From contig NC_058053.1 in the NCBI RefSeq assembly GCF_020085105.1, forward strand, positions 17,003,388 to 17,067,387: DNA of 64,000 nucleotides, read 5' to 3'. Position numbers and translations under genes: made by a program. Of the stretch, positions 50,785 to 62,669 are shown in pieces. This DNA comes from Siniperca chuatsi. Taxonomy: Eukaryota; Chordata; Actinopteri; Centrarchiformes; Sinipercidae. Within the stretch, counting starts at the first letter, position 1. Each line of letters starts with the position of its first letter. The notes beneath the pieces are model-generated. The model had not been told where the DNA came from, made no database searches, and worked only from the letters and a program-made list of their open reading frames with translations.

Positions 50785-51497
50785 GTGAGCGGTTGGCGGT
50801 AAAGCCTGTTTACGTGGTCGCTGTGAAAGTGGTGACTTTACATCACTTGGCTCGGCGTTATTGGCGCGATACTCTCCTGGCTGCTTTTATTATCTACACT
50901 TGGATGGACAGTCAAACATTTCTATGGATGTTGCGCAGCGTTAGGTACCGCAAAATCGTACAGAAATATGACCAAATGTTTTCCGAACAGAAAGTGCAAC
51001 TATACTGATATTTTAGGGATGTTAACCATAACTGCTGGATAGTGAGAAGTGATGTCCTCACTGACAGCTAGGGTACAAAGCAGGACCCTCCAGTGAAATG
51101 CTGCTGACTCCCATCTGATGGTGACTTTCTTCTTTAGAGCCAGTTGAGGAAAACACGCTTTTGTAACCCATAATGAGAGACGTTAAGCTTCATTTGAGCT
51201 AATTGGTTAATGTGTAGCCGTCCACTAGGATATGTCTGGCTATTAGCAAGGTGTCAACGAGTGTTTGTTGGGACTTATTGTTAGGTCGGTGGTCTGTTGT
51301 CTGCTGTCACTGTATCCACGTGGACTTTGTTTCAGGTAAAGTTTGGCTCGCACCTTTTCGCAGTGACGCGCGAGGGGGCGACCCGGTCCGGCAAAAGAGG
51401 GCCCAGTGTTTGCTTACTTCGGAGAGGAAGAAGCTGTGGTGTTTCTCAGCCTGGACAAAGTTACATGTTACATCAGAATAAAATAAAACCGGTTAAA

Positions 51498-54400
51498 ATG
51501 GCCGGCGACTGCGCCCACACCAACGCTCATTACGCGAACGCAGAGACGTTTTGTTCGTCCAAACCCTGGTCGGATGGAGACAGAGAGAGAGCAGGAGAGA
51601 TGGAGTCAGCCGGGATCTCGAAAGGGCGTGGACCCCCTGCACGGTGGGCTCCCAACTTTGAGGTGATAGACGGGCTGCTGTACCGCAAGAAGCTGGAAAA
51701 GGGCTTCATCAACTACCGGGAGGTTCTGGATGAGGACCGGAGACATGAGGCCCTCTCCACCTTTCACCGGCGGCGGCGGCCTGGCCAGCGCCACCTCTCC
51801 CTGGAGGAGACCTACAAATGTGTGGCTGAAAACTACTGGTGGGAAGGTATGAACATCACTGCCCGCCTTACATCTGACTTCATAGGACAGCATGTGGTTC
51901 CTGACTGTAAACCAACTTCTTACTGGATATCGTTTCTAACTAGAGGGTTTATTTATTTCTTATTGTTAGGAAGTGAAACAGCCACACACTGATGATTGAA
52001 TCAATCAGAAATCAAGAAACTTACTCAGCCATGAATGATGGCTGTTAATTATGGCACTGGCTTTTAGACAATACATTTCATCTTCATCAGGGTCAATACT
52101 ACAAGCATTGCTGGAGTTTTGACCCTTTTAAGATTATTGCCCTTCCCCATGCATCTTTGAAGTTGTACCAGAAATCAATCCCTGTTTTTGTTTTTTGTTT
52201 ATTTTTGCCTTTATAGTCTGATGTTTGCATAACTGTTTTCTTCACAGGGATGTACTTCCAGATCAGAGATTTTGTCCTGGCCTGTCCAGAGTGTCATAGC
52301 CAGCGCACCAAGAAAACAGAGGTAAAGGCAGGCCTGAATCACAGAGGCTGATCTGGCATGTAATACTGTCCTGAGGTTGTTTTCTTATCAAACTTTCAGC
52401 TCCTCTTTCTTTTTATCAGTGTCTCATTTCTCTGCATCTCACACATTTTTAATGCACACTTTCTCTCGCTCTCATTCTCACTTAATCCTGCTCTCACACT
52501 TAAATGTCTCCTACAAATGCTTTCTTGTCCATTGTTTTCCTATAATGATGCCCCTCTATCTGCTTCTGTCTTGCTGTCTTTGCCTCCCAGGAGCTGGGTG
52601 GCAGAAGATGTGTCACAAAGACGATGGTGTCGCACAGCGCTGACATGCTGAGCAAGCTGAGGAGTCAGCGGGAGGCGGGGCTGTTCTGTGACATTACCCT
52701 GCGGACGAACAGGCAATCCTACTCAGCCCACAGAGCTGTTCTGGCCGCCGTCAGCGATCACTTCCAGGAAATCTTCACAGAGATGGACTCGAGCATGAAA
52801 GCAGACATAGATCTCACCGGTAAGATCAGATAACATTACTGCTTGAGCTCTGTTTCAGTTTAGGGGCTGGATCTGGATGTAAAGACCTGATTGGGCCTGC
52901 ACTGTGTCCCCAGATGACTCAGTCCAACAACAAAACAATGCATTTGGGCATTGAAGTGTTCCTCTTTAACTTCTAAGTCAATATTTCCAAGTTACGAAGC
53001 AGGAAATTTTCATCAAAGAACCTCAAAATGCTAAACTGAGAAAAGCTTAATGGTGCTCATGTTACAATTGTGATGTTTTACTTCAGTGCATGATGAATGA
53101 CTGGCAAATAGTGTACCTAGTTAATAATACGGCTGCAACTAGGGATTAAAGCACCAGTATACTCCATCACAACTTTGTCGGATGGTGGAACAGCTTCAGA
53201 AACCCCACCCCACCCCCCCACACCTTTCCAACATCAGAATTAGGGTGGCTGAGTCTGACAATAACTGCAACTCACACTTACTTCACACAGTAATTGGCCA
53301 GATGTGCAGAGGTGGAAAGTGATTAGGGTCTCTTTTATTTATTTTATGTCATTCGTTACACAATTTCTGTCACTTTTTATGTGTACAAACTTGTGCAACA
53401 CTATGAATGCCTTCCGGGAGAGACTGTTTGTTTGTTTGTTTCTTTGTTTGAAAATGTGCACTGTTCCCCATATTTAGACGATTATTCTGTCTGCCCCTCT
53501 TTATGACTTTATTTTCACCCCACCTTCAAATGTAGCCGTTTGGAACAGCTGTTAACACTTTTGCCTTCTGACGCGGTCTGACAACACGTTGTACGAACTA
53601 CTTCTTTTCTAGCATTACCTGGCCCTTATTTTCATTATCGATTAATCTCCAGAATGTTCACTTAATCGTTTGCTCTGTAAAATGTCATTAAATAATGAAA
53701 AATCCCCAGAGCCCAAGGTGACATATTCAAATGGATTATTTTATCAGAGCAACTGCCAAGCATGCAAAGATATTTAGTTTACTATAATTTTAAAGTATAA
53801 AATCCTCATATTTGAGAAGCTAATACAGCGAATGTTTGACATTTTTGCGTGAAAAATGATTGAAACAAGTATTCGATTATCAAAATAGTTGCTGATTCAA
53901 TTTCTGTTGATCGACTAATCCGTTTATTGACTAATCCTTGCAGCGTTAGTTAATGATAGTCAATTATAATCATCAATGTTTCTGTAATATCCTGTGATTA
54001 CCATGTCCAGGCTAGAACAAACAGAGGAGTTGAGTCTGGTTTCCATTATTTAGCTGTGCAGTGGCTTTCCCATTGGTCTAGTAGTTCATTTGATACATTT
54101 GTCAGTAACTGATGAACGCAGTCAAATGACAGTTCCTGACTTGAGTTGATACAGTTCATCTCTCATTATCATGAGATAAGAAATGGAGAGCTGCAGACAG
54201 GTCATTCAGGCAAAACAAGGCTGCATTTCAAAGTCCTTTTGAAACAGGTCTGGCTTGTCAGTTTATGATGTTTTTGGAGTTGGAGGATCCAGACCCTGAA
54301 TTGTGACACAGCCATCGTCTGTCTTCTCATTTACTTATGTCTTTGATGTGTGTCGTTGGATAGGAGCAGAAATGGCCCTGATTTAAAGCAGTTATGTCTC

Positions 54401-57400
54401 CTAGTCTCCACCGTCATGTTTACACTTTGCTCCCATTCCGCCTGCTGTCTCTCTGATCCTTTGTTTACACCGAGTCACTTTCATCTCACTCATCTCACTC
54501 CCTGATTGACCAGGGTTCAGCATATCTAATTAAATGCTCATTTTTTCCTCCTTAGGTTTTAGTGAGGACAGCCTTCTGTCTCTGTTGGATTTCTCCTACT
54601 CCTCCACTCTATGTGTTCGCCAGGAGGACCTACCTGAAGTCATCGCCATGGCCCGCCATCTGGGCATGTGGCCAGCAGTGGAAGCCTGCTCCGCTCTCAT
54701 GAAAGAGCAGGAACAGCAACTCCATCCCAGCAAGGGCTTTACCTCAGCCTGTGCTGGTGCATGTCATGAGCGTCACCGCCAGCAGAGGGAAAGCAAAAGG
54801 AAAAGGGTTTTGGGATTACAGGCAAATATGAACAACAGCTTCAGTCTCACACTGGATGCATCTGATGAGTCTTTAGAAGGAGGTCCAAGGCGCAATCTGC
54901 GCAGGACGCCAAAGTCCCAAGGCCACAATGGTCTCCCTCTGAGTCCCTCACACAGGATGAAGCTCATGGACTTCAAATCTCCTTCTTCCAAGAAAGCCAC
55001 TACACCTCGACACGCCATAGCCACCCCACAGTCACAGAATTACTCACCCATATCACCATCAAACACCCGTCTTCTCCGCTCCACTCCTGGGGCTGCCAAG
55101 GAGGTTCAGAGATTGCTACCAATGCCAGATACCCCTCGACGAAACAGAAAACATCACTCTGTCACCCGACTCTCGTGTGCCTCCAGATTGAGGCCCAGCA
55201 CTGTGTGCAGTCCTGTGAGGGTGAAGCAGGAAGTAGAGGAGGTTGGAGAGGATGAAGAGGATTATGCGAGAGCACAGGAGAAGTACAAACTGATGAATGT
55301 TCTTGGATTACAGAGGACCGCCCTCCTCCCCAGACCAGAAGATCTGATTGGCTGGAGACAAAAGAAACGACTGAGGAAGCTGAAGGCTAACAACTATTCA
55401 CTGACCAAGCGGCGGAAACCACGCTCCGCCACCCCAGGACTTCCATATGGGAATGTGACACTGTCACTTCCCCTCTGTAACCCCGTTAACACTTGCCTCC
55501 TCAACAAGTCAGCAAAGACCAAGCCAGTAGGTCCAGTCAGCAGGGAGCAGATGACAGCAAAGAGGCGAAAGACCGTCCCGCGACATGTCCCTCCAAGTGA
55601 CAGGAGCATGCGAAGTAAAGGTGTGTTACCAGACATGTTCCAGCCTGCATCCAGGTCTTCCTTCGGGGGGAGGGAACTCAGACGGTCAGTGAGGAAGGGT
55701 GACAGTGCCCATGTTCCTGCTCAGCAGCCTCTGCGACGCAACACCAACAAAACTCTAGTGCGAAACACAGTCAGGATCAAATCAGAACCAGCTGAATACT
55801 CTATCTCAGGTCTCCCTCTTTTATCAAACAATCTCCATGGCCAAACACCTCACAAATCCCCACCTTCACAGAGGATGCAGGCCAGAAATAAAGTCACTGT
55901 AGAGACGGTCAAAACGCTGCGTTACAACAGCAGCCGACCAGCAACAAAGGCCAAGCTTAGGCGAGGCTCCACAAGGGAGGTGGAGAAAACAAAGTGTAAA
56001 CCCAGAGAGGAAGGGAGGAAGGTGGGAAACCAGGGGCCGAGGGGGGTCATGAACACTAGACCGAAAGTGAAAGTTAATGAACCTGGTGAGCCCCAGTTTT
56101 CAGAAAATGCACCTCCGCCGTCTATCTACAACCACCCTCTGTACAAAGTCATCAAAGAAGAGCCAGCAGAACCCGTGCCAGTTGTTGGACCTTTCCCTGA
56201 TCCTCCCTCACCAGACCTGGGCAAGCGCCAGAGCAAGCCTCCCATCAAATTACTGGACTCAGGCTTTCTGTTCAGCTTCTGTCGGCCGGCAGGGGGGCCG
56301 ATGCCCGGGCTGAAGAAAGAGGAGGAGAGTGTGGATATCTGCTTAACACGCTCTGTGTCACAAGTTGGGGAGAAGTTTGGAGCAGAGGAGTCCCCCCACA
56401 GGGCACTAAGAGCCAGAGGGCCACCCACCCTGCCTGTGGTAAAGAGGGAGAGGGAGGAGAGGAGCGTGAGCCAAAGCAAGGTTAAGAGACAGAGGCCAAA
56501 CTCCCGAAACAACACTCTCCACCTGGCCAAATCTGCCAGGTCGAAGGCTACACGGACCATGCCAAAGGTAGATGAAAGGGTAGTGATTCATAATGATGAC
56601 TGTGATTTCTTTAGGGACCATACCATCCAGGAGAAGGGCAGTAGAGGAGGAACACTGTAGAAAATCACTAATGTCACCTTCTACCTGTTGCCGTAGTAGT
56701 AGTAGTAATAATAATAATAACTTCATTTATATAGCACCTTTCAAAACAAAGTTACAAAGTGCTTTACAATAAAAGCAAATAAGATCCAGAACTTCAGTTA
56801 TAAATGTGATAAAATGTTAAGAAGAGATTTAAAGGAGGATACTGTGTTTGCCTGCCTGAGATCTCCAGGCAGGGAGTTCCACAACTGAGGGGCCCGGACA
56901 GCACCTTTAGTGAAAAGTCGAGATTTTGGAACCACAAGTAGGGCCCTGCCAGAGTATAATCAAGAATCTGTAAAAGCAGTTGGAATAATTATCACATTTT
57001 AGTGTCTCATTGCTTACATTCCTTTCATCTTATCTTTTGATTTTGCATGTGTATGATGTATCTTGCATCTACAAAATTTACTCATCCATAATTGACTGTA
57101 CCCCACTTTTTTTCCTGTATTGCCAGCAACAAGGTAAAGTCCTCCCTCTGAACAGCAGGAGCTGTGTCATGCCGGATGCTGTACGTCGGGCAAGGCTAAA
57201 GCAGCTTCGAGGGCCTCGTAGTCAAGCCCCCAAAGTCCCAAAGACGGCCCATGCCTGTGTGCAGTGCTCAGCCTCCTACAAGGACTGTGATGCTCTAATC
57301 ATGCATCGCCTCAGGCACATTGAGGGCAAGCACTGGCCATGTCCGGTAAGCACTGGTTTTCCTAAACCTTAACAACCTAGAATCGCACAACTCTAAGGGA

Positions 57401-59115
57401 TAGAAAATCACGACCTGGAGCCCCAAGCATCAGATTTTATTCCCACCAAGCAGTGAGATACTAGTGAGTTCCAAGATGGGTACACCTCTTCTGAGTTAAC
57501 TGGGTGCTCTGCATGTTGATTGGTTGTAATAAAAGCGCAGACTTTTGAAACTCTGTGGCACATGGTTGCCAACTCCTGATCTAGACACTATGGTGCAGTA
57601 ATGGAAAGTAATGAAGTACATTTACTATACTTGAGTACAATTAGGAAGTACTTTTGAGTACTTCTATTTTATGCCACTTTACACATGTACTCCAATACAT
57701 TTCAGAGGGATATATTGTACTTCTTACTTTGAGGATTGTTTTTTTAGTCTTGTAAAGTATGAATAATTGCTATAGATGAAACTACACAGTAGTATATAAT
57801 GTAGTATATTAATCCGATCAAATCTAATATTTATAAGTGCAAACAGGGCAGGGCAGATTCTGAACTACATTTAGCTGTTAATACTTGATGTACTTTTACT
57901 TAAGTAGTTTTTAAATTGAGTACTGCTACTTTTACTTAGATAAAGAATAGTTTGACAATTTAGGAAATATGCTTATTCATTTTCATAACTTGAGTTGGAT
58001 GAGAAGATTTATACCACTCACATATCTGTATAGTATCTGAAGCTGGAGACAGTTAGCTTAGCTTTGCACAAAGACTGGAAACAGGGAAATGGCTAGCCTG
58101 GCTTGGGAGTCTCCACTAGTTGCCTGGCAACCTCACAGTAAACTCCAGGAAGTTGCACTTGGTTGAACTTTGTTCTTTGTATGGATTAACCCAACGAGAC
58201 ATAACGTTTCAGATGCTGGCAGCCGGATTTTGTTACCTTACTTTTTCCCCGTCTCCAGTCTTTATGATAAACTAAGTTAACCAGCTGCTGACAGTAGCTG
58301 CATGTTTGTAGTACAGATCCGAGAGTGGTATCAATCTTCTAGCACTTCACCATGTTAACATGAGAGTGAAACAAGAAACAACCATATTAATAAACAAAGC
58401 TTTCACATTGATAATTGAGGCACATAAGATACATGGATATAAACTCTGTGTGGCAAATAGCAAAATGATGCTGTTCGGCCCTACTACTGATGGATAGCTG
58501 ACATTATAGCATTGAGTGGGAGGCTGCTGGAGTACAGTCATAAGCTACAGTATAGCAGCAACAGTAAACATGGCTGTCGTCTCCAACTAAATCTCAGCAG
58601 ATCATGCAGTTGGTTATTTACAGACAACACCTACCTGGTGATTAAGCCATGTGTGGCCGCTGTGTTGGGACTGGGGAAGACTGAAGGAGCATGACGGCTG
58701 ACCGATCCGATCAACCTTAATTTATCAAGGTCTCACGAACGCTCAGGTTCAGGCAAGGTCACAAAATCATTATTAAGACACGCCTATAAAACAAAGGCTT
58801 GTTTAATACGAAAGGAATGTATACAAACTTGTCAAAATTGTAACCCAAACACACGTCAAATTACATTACATCTATTGAATCTTCGGTTTTCTATCCCCAA
58901 AAGGGGTGTGTGGCCGTGACGTTTTGCAAAGTACCCGCGTGTGCCGGTCTGATGTATCCTCCTCAATTTCTGTGCTGTTAACCCTTTGTCTTACCCTCTC
59001 TGCTGTGTAGCTCTGCTGCAAGACCTTCTTCCGACTGAGGAATGTACGGAACCACATCCGCACCCATGACCCCAAGTTGTACAAATGCCGGACCTGCATT
59101 GTTGCCGGTTCCTGA
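51498..59115 (+). CDS. HHCC (integrase-type) zinc-binding module - BTB - C2H2 zinc-finger protein, ZBTB11-like, 6 coding exons
   Basis: The spliced product is 995 residues. Residues 50-132 hold an integrase-type HHCC module (H90-x8-H99-x29-C129-x2-C132, with YWWEGM between). A BTB/POZ domain follows at about 153-265 (LFCDITL, HRAVLAAVSDHFQEIF). Then comes a long basic, Ser/Pro-rich, probably disordered region with five psi-K-x-E sites. Two C2H2 fingers (C932/C935/H948/H952 and C960/C963/H976/H980, the second split by an intron) precede a third cut off after its two Cys (C987, C990). The HHCC-BTB-finger order is that of ZBTB11, but ZBTB11 has about a dozen fingers, so this may be a paralogue or a lineage-specific gene. 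A nuclear DNA-binding, probably repressive role is inferred. The start was chosen for its strong Kozak context. Coding exons: 51498-51846, 52248-52321, 52591-52819, 54556-56567, 57127-57345, 59011-59115; the exon 4 end is the least certain. Confidence 0.8.
53129..53945 (+). repeat. Dispersed repeat of the 43511 family, apparently split by an insertion
   Basis: ACGGCTGCAACTAGGGATT at about 53130-53150 looks like the start, and the body resumes at about 53626 with TTTTCATTATCGATTAATCT and ends near GACTAATCCTTGCAGCGTTA. The DNA between (about 475 bp) is not part of this family as I know it, so it is probably an insertion. The copy lies in intron 3 of the BTB gene. Confidence 0.55.
56691..56965 (+). 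repeat. Dispersed repeat with (AGT/AAT)n start, copy 2
   Basis: GTAGTAGTAGTAGTAATAAT leads into ATTTATATAGCACCTTTC, AGGGAGTTCCACAACTGAGG and related phrases, a shorter relative of 47557-48060. It lies in intron 4 of the BTB gene, just after the in-frame stop at 56658. Confidence 0.65.
57600..57950 (+). repeat. Teleost 'GTAC/CTTAAGTA' dispersed repeat
   Basis: The segment is full of GAGTAC/AAGTAC words (AAGTACATTTACTATACTTG at the start, TACTTTTACTTAAGTAG at the end), with TACTCCAATACATTTCAGAG in the middle. I recognise this as a common fish repeat. It lies in intron 5 of the BTB gene. Confidence 0.6.
57951..58280 (+). repeat. Teleost 'GGAAATATGCTTATTC' dispersed repeat
   Basis: TAGGAAATATGCTTATTCAT, GATGAGAAGATTTATACCAC, TTAGCTTAGCTTTGCACAAA and AGACTGGAAACAGGGAAATG follow in the order of a widespread fish element. 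It is directly downstream of the previous repeat in the same intron. Confidence 0.65.
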
Positions 59116-60418
59116 GGCAGCTGGAGGGTCTGCTCAAACAGCGAGACTGAGGTGGGTGAAAGTGACGCCTTTTATAAGGCGGAGCTACACGTAACTGAAT
59201 AGCTAATATTCTTCATGGTTGGTTTGCACATCTGTCATCTTGTGTGATGCTGTCTAAAAGTGAAGTTTTAATTGTTGAGCGTGCAGATGAGCGTGTATTC
59301 TGCTGTCACTCTTCAGACTTCTTGCAGAAGGAGCTGTTGATACACTACAGTGCATTGTGATCACATGTGTTCAACATCTGGATTGATTTTCTTTTGAGTA
59401 CCATGTCTGTTTCTTAACACTCCTGTTTATTTTCCAGGATGAAGGCTGTCAGTGTCTGACACCAGCTAACAGGCTGAAGCCAGAGGCACATCACATGATC
59501 GATCAGCAGCTTGTACATAATGCATCCGTCACACACAGGCACAACGGTCTGCAGAAAGGCATAATTACTCTGATTCTAATCATTGCCGTTGCCAATGATT
59601 GCTGATGTTATTTAAATAACCAAACAAATGTTGCTGGTCCTGTCTGCGTATCTGTAGCTACAGAAAGTTAAACTTGAACATTACACTCAGGGGGCGGGGA
59701 ATGTGATGCCACGGCATAAAGTGATTTAACAACACCGTTGTGTATAAAATGAAATGTAAAGTGATTGTTATAACTATTACCGCTACTTATTGTTATCATT
59801 ATTTTTCTATGTATAGATGAATTTTGAGTGCACTTATATCATAGCTTATGTTGTAAACCTAAGAAGTGGTGAAATTGAAGGTTCAGAGTCCACGGCCAGA
59901 ATACTTGAAGTGATGCAAGCGCTGGAGGGAATACTTGAAGTTGGAGGGAGTCTCAGGAGTGAGAGTGTCCTTTGGGTGTTTCAGTGGGTCTTTGTCCTTT
60001 TGGTGTGCTTACTTTTAAATGACTCGACTAGTCTGTCCCTCCTTTCGTATTGATTGCTAGTCTCTCCTAGTCCGTGAGTTGGAGATTTGACTCGGGGCTG
60101 GTATGGTGACACTGCTGCATGTGTATTTGCAGGCCATTTGTAGTCCACTGTCTTTTCTAAGGCTGTCAATTTTAAAAAGGGAAACAAGTCTCATTTTTAA
60201 TGTAAATTTCTGTATAGTATTCAACACAACTGTGTCATTACAGATGTTTTATTGATCTCCTCTTCCACTTTAATCAAACACAGGACACTTGGAGTCTTGT
60301 TTTACTTCATATTCCCCCCTACTGAATAATGCAATGTGTTCACATAAAGAGATGTTTATGTTTCACAAATTGATTTTAGAAATAAATGAGCTGCCTCTCG
60401 CTATCTGTTAAAAGACTG

Positions 60419-60424
60419 AATAAA
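60419..60424 (+). terminator. Candidate polyadenylation signal of the BTB/zinc-finger gene
   Basis: AATAAA about 1.3 kb after the stop codon, with another at 60381-60386. A 3' UTR intron from 59152 (GAG|gtgggt) to about 59437 (TTTCCAG) is possible. Confidence 0.45.
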
Positions 60425-60608
60425 TTTTTGCTTTTTATATCTTGTTATTATTGCTTTAATTACATGTTGATGTTTTAAAAGAGAGCGATAAGAGATATAT
60501 AGACACAAATTATATAGAGTTGGGGGAGTTATTTAAAAATAAATAGCAACTTAAACGTCACACAGGTGTAGTGGTGGTGATAAGACACTGGATTGTTTGA
60601 AGCATCAG

Positions 60609-60655
60609 CTGACTGGATAACTGCAGTGGGTTCAGCACTGCAGTTATCCAGTCAG
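60609..60655. repeat. Perfect 20-bp hairpin with a 7-base loop
   Basis: Positions 60609-60628 are the exact reverse complement of 60636-60655, with loop 60629-60635. The flanks do not pair. It lies some 190 bp beyond the likely poly(A) site of the BTB gene. It could be a young foldback or a small-RNA-like hairpin; the short stem fits a microRNA precursor only weakly. Confidence 0.85.
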
Positions 60656-60659
60656 GAGG

Positions 60660-62345
60660 AGGATGAGGAGTTTTTTTCTGGGGAGGTGTGATCCAGACGG
60701 AATGAGGAAGAGCTTTAGGCATGAATCACATCTTTGCACCCTTTTTGACTGACTCATCTGCAGCAAAAATGGCGGTCTTTGTATTATCACATGTGCAGCA
60801 AGACAAGATGAAATACAGACTCATGTTCAACCAATTTAAGATGAAACTTTGATGATCACTCTGGGGGACATTTGGCCATTACAGCAATAAACTGCTGCAG
60901 AAAATGTACAAAAATGCTGTGTAGTAGTGAGTAATGTTAAAAGGTAATAGTATTAGGATACAAGGAAGAAAAAGCAATAGCAACACGAGATTACAACGTG
61001 AGGACAGTCAACATTCTTTTGAAAAGCATGACAAGCAGTGAAATCAGGCATTTTGAGGTGTTGAATGAAGCAGTAATACATGTGCAGTAAAAAAAGTGAA
61101 AATTAAGCCTATTTAATAAATTAAATGAAATATACTTGATGTATAAAAATATGCATGAATTTGAGGAAACGTATGTAGGTGTGCAGCGTTACTCACCAAA
61201 ATGAAATGTATTCAAATTGCATATGGAAATCACATGTACCGAACAAAAAGTGACGAGACAAATTTGCATTTTGTCCTGTTCTAATTAATATTAGCATGAT
61301 AAGAAAACATTGAAGGATGGAGGGGTGTGTGCAGGAAAACTGAACTTCTTAACAAAAAAGACAATACAGATAAGAACATTTCAGAAATAGTGCAAAAAAA
61401 AGTATAGTTCAGATAAATCCAAACATGAGAATGGGAAAATTAGTCCTGGGGGGATCGTATTGGACGGTGCAGACATCCAAAGCTGACAGAGAGGGTGTGT
61501 GATTGGAGAGGATTTGATGTGCCATCAGCACAAAAGAGCCTCTAGCCGGAGGCTGAAGGAGCTGCAAGGAGTAATAGCTCATTATAGAGGTTGGGAGGTG
61601 TTGTCTCAGATGGAGTTCAAGTAAAATCTTATCCTCCCTCAGTAACTGTCGCTGCACTCTGCAGTCTGTACTCATTTGTTTATCCCACCTTCCTCTTGAG
61701 GGAGTGAAATTAGTCTCAATACTAGTGACAGATGCGTAATTCATGAATAAATAAATGAATAAATGTCAAGTATTCTACATGAAGTATATTTCTAACAGCA
61801 TTTTTTTCACTTTTAAATTGCTTCTTGTGCATATAAATGCCTAAAACAAATTTTATGGCAAAACGTAGACTCTGCACACTGCACTTTGCTCCCATAATCA
61901 CTTTTATGTATTGTTGCTGTGCACAGTTTCAATCAATCAGATCCTCACGAGGCATGAGAAGAAGATCTGATAGATCAACAAACGGCACAGCAACAGTGCA
62001 TAAAAGTTATTGTGGCAGCAAAGAACAGAATGCAAATTCTGCTACATTTGCCTGCTTGGTTGAGCACCTGTTAAAGAGTTTTTTGGATTTTCCCTCCAAT
62101 TAATACCACTTTTTAGATGTCTTTTTTAAAATGTTTTGCATTTATTTACAGTTTATCAAATCTGAATGCATGAATCACATGACAGGTTACTATTGTACTA
62201 TTATGTGGAGTTTTGAAACTCTTTTAACATCCTGTGATCCACAAATGCATGTTTTTTGTGCTGGTGGCTCTGTAAATAAATGTAAACAAAAACATAAGAA
62301 GCCTTTTAGACATAGGAAGGATTTAAAAATCAAATGTTGTTAGAT
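60660..62345. other. Gene-free DNA after the BTB gene
   Basis: AT-rich DNA with only short open frames on either strand and no homology I can name. Confidence 0.4.
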
Positions 62346-62351
62346 ATACTT

Positions 62352-62665
62352 CAGGCTGGAAAATACATACAGTGGTGTGACAAAGTGTTTACCCCCTTCC
62401 TGATTTCTTATTTTTTTGCATGTTTGTCACACTTAGATGTTTCAGATCATCAAACTAATTTAAATATTAGTCAAAGATAACACAAATAAACACAAAATGC
62501 AGTTTTTAAATGAAGGTTGTTATTATTAAGGGAAAACAAAATCCAAACCTACATGGCCCTGTGTGAAAAAGTGATTGCCCCCTAAACCTAATAACTGGTT
62601 GGGCCACCCTTAGCAGCAACAACTGCAATCAAGCATTTGCGATAACTTGTTGAAACCTCAGTAAG
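62352..62665 (+). mobile_element. DNA-transposon end (CAGTGGTGTG-type), partial
   Basis: After ATACATA the DNA reads CAGTGGTGTGACAAAGTGTT and follows a fish element I recognise, with GAAAAAGTGATTGCCCCCTA and TTGGGCCACCCTTAGCAGCA. Similarity stops near 62665, so only one end is present. Superfamily not assigned with confidence. Confidence 0.6.
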
Positions 62666-62669
62666 TGTC

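Noticed and set aside
51522..51893. Minus-strand open frames over the HHCC exon
   Set aside because: Antisense shadows of a GC-rich coding exon.
54773..56726. Minus-strand frames of 80-144 codons under the BTB linker exon
   Set aside because: Shadows of the 2-kb exon; codon pattern and homology support the + strand frame only.
61837..62103. 88-codon open frame in the 3' gene-free DNA
   Set aside because: No domain, no splice or promoter context, AT-rich composition.
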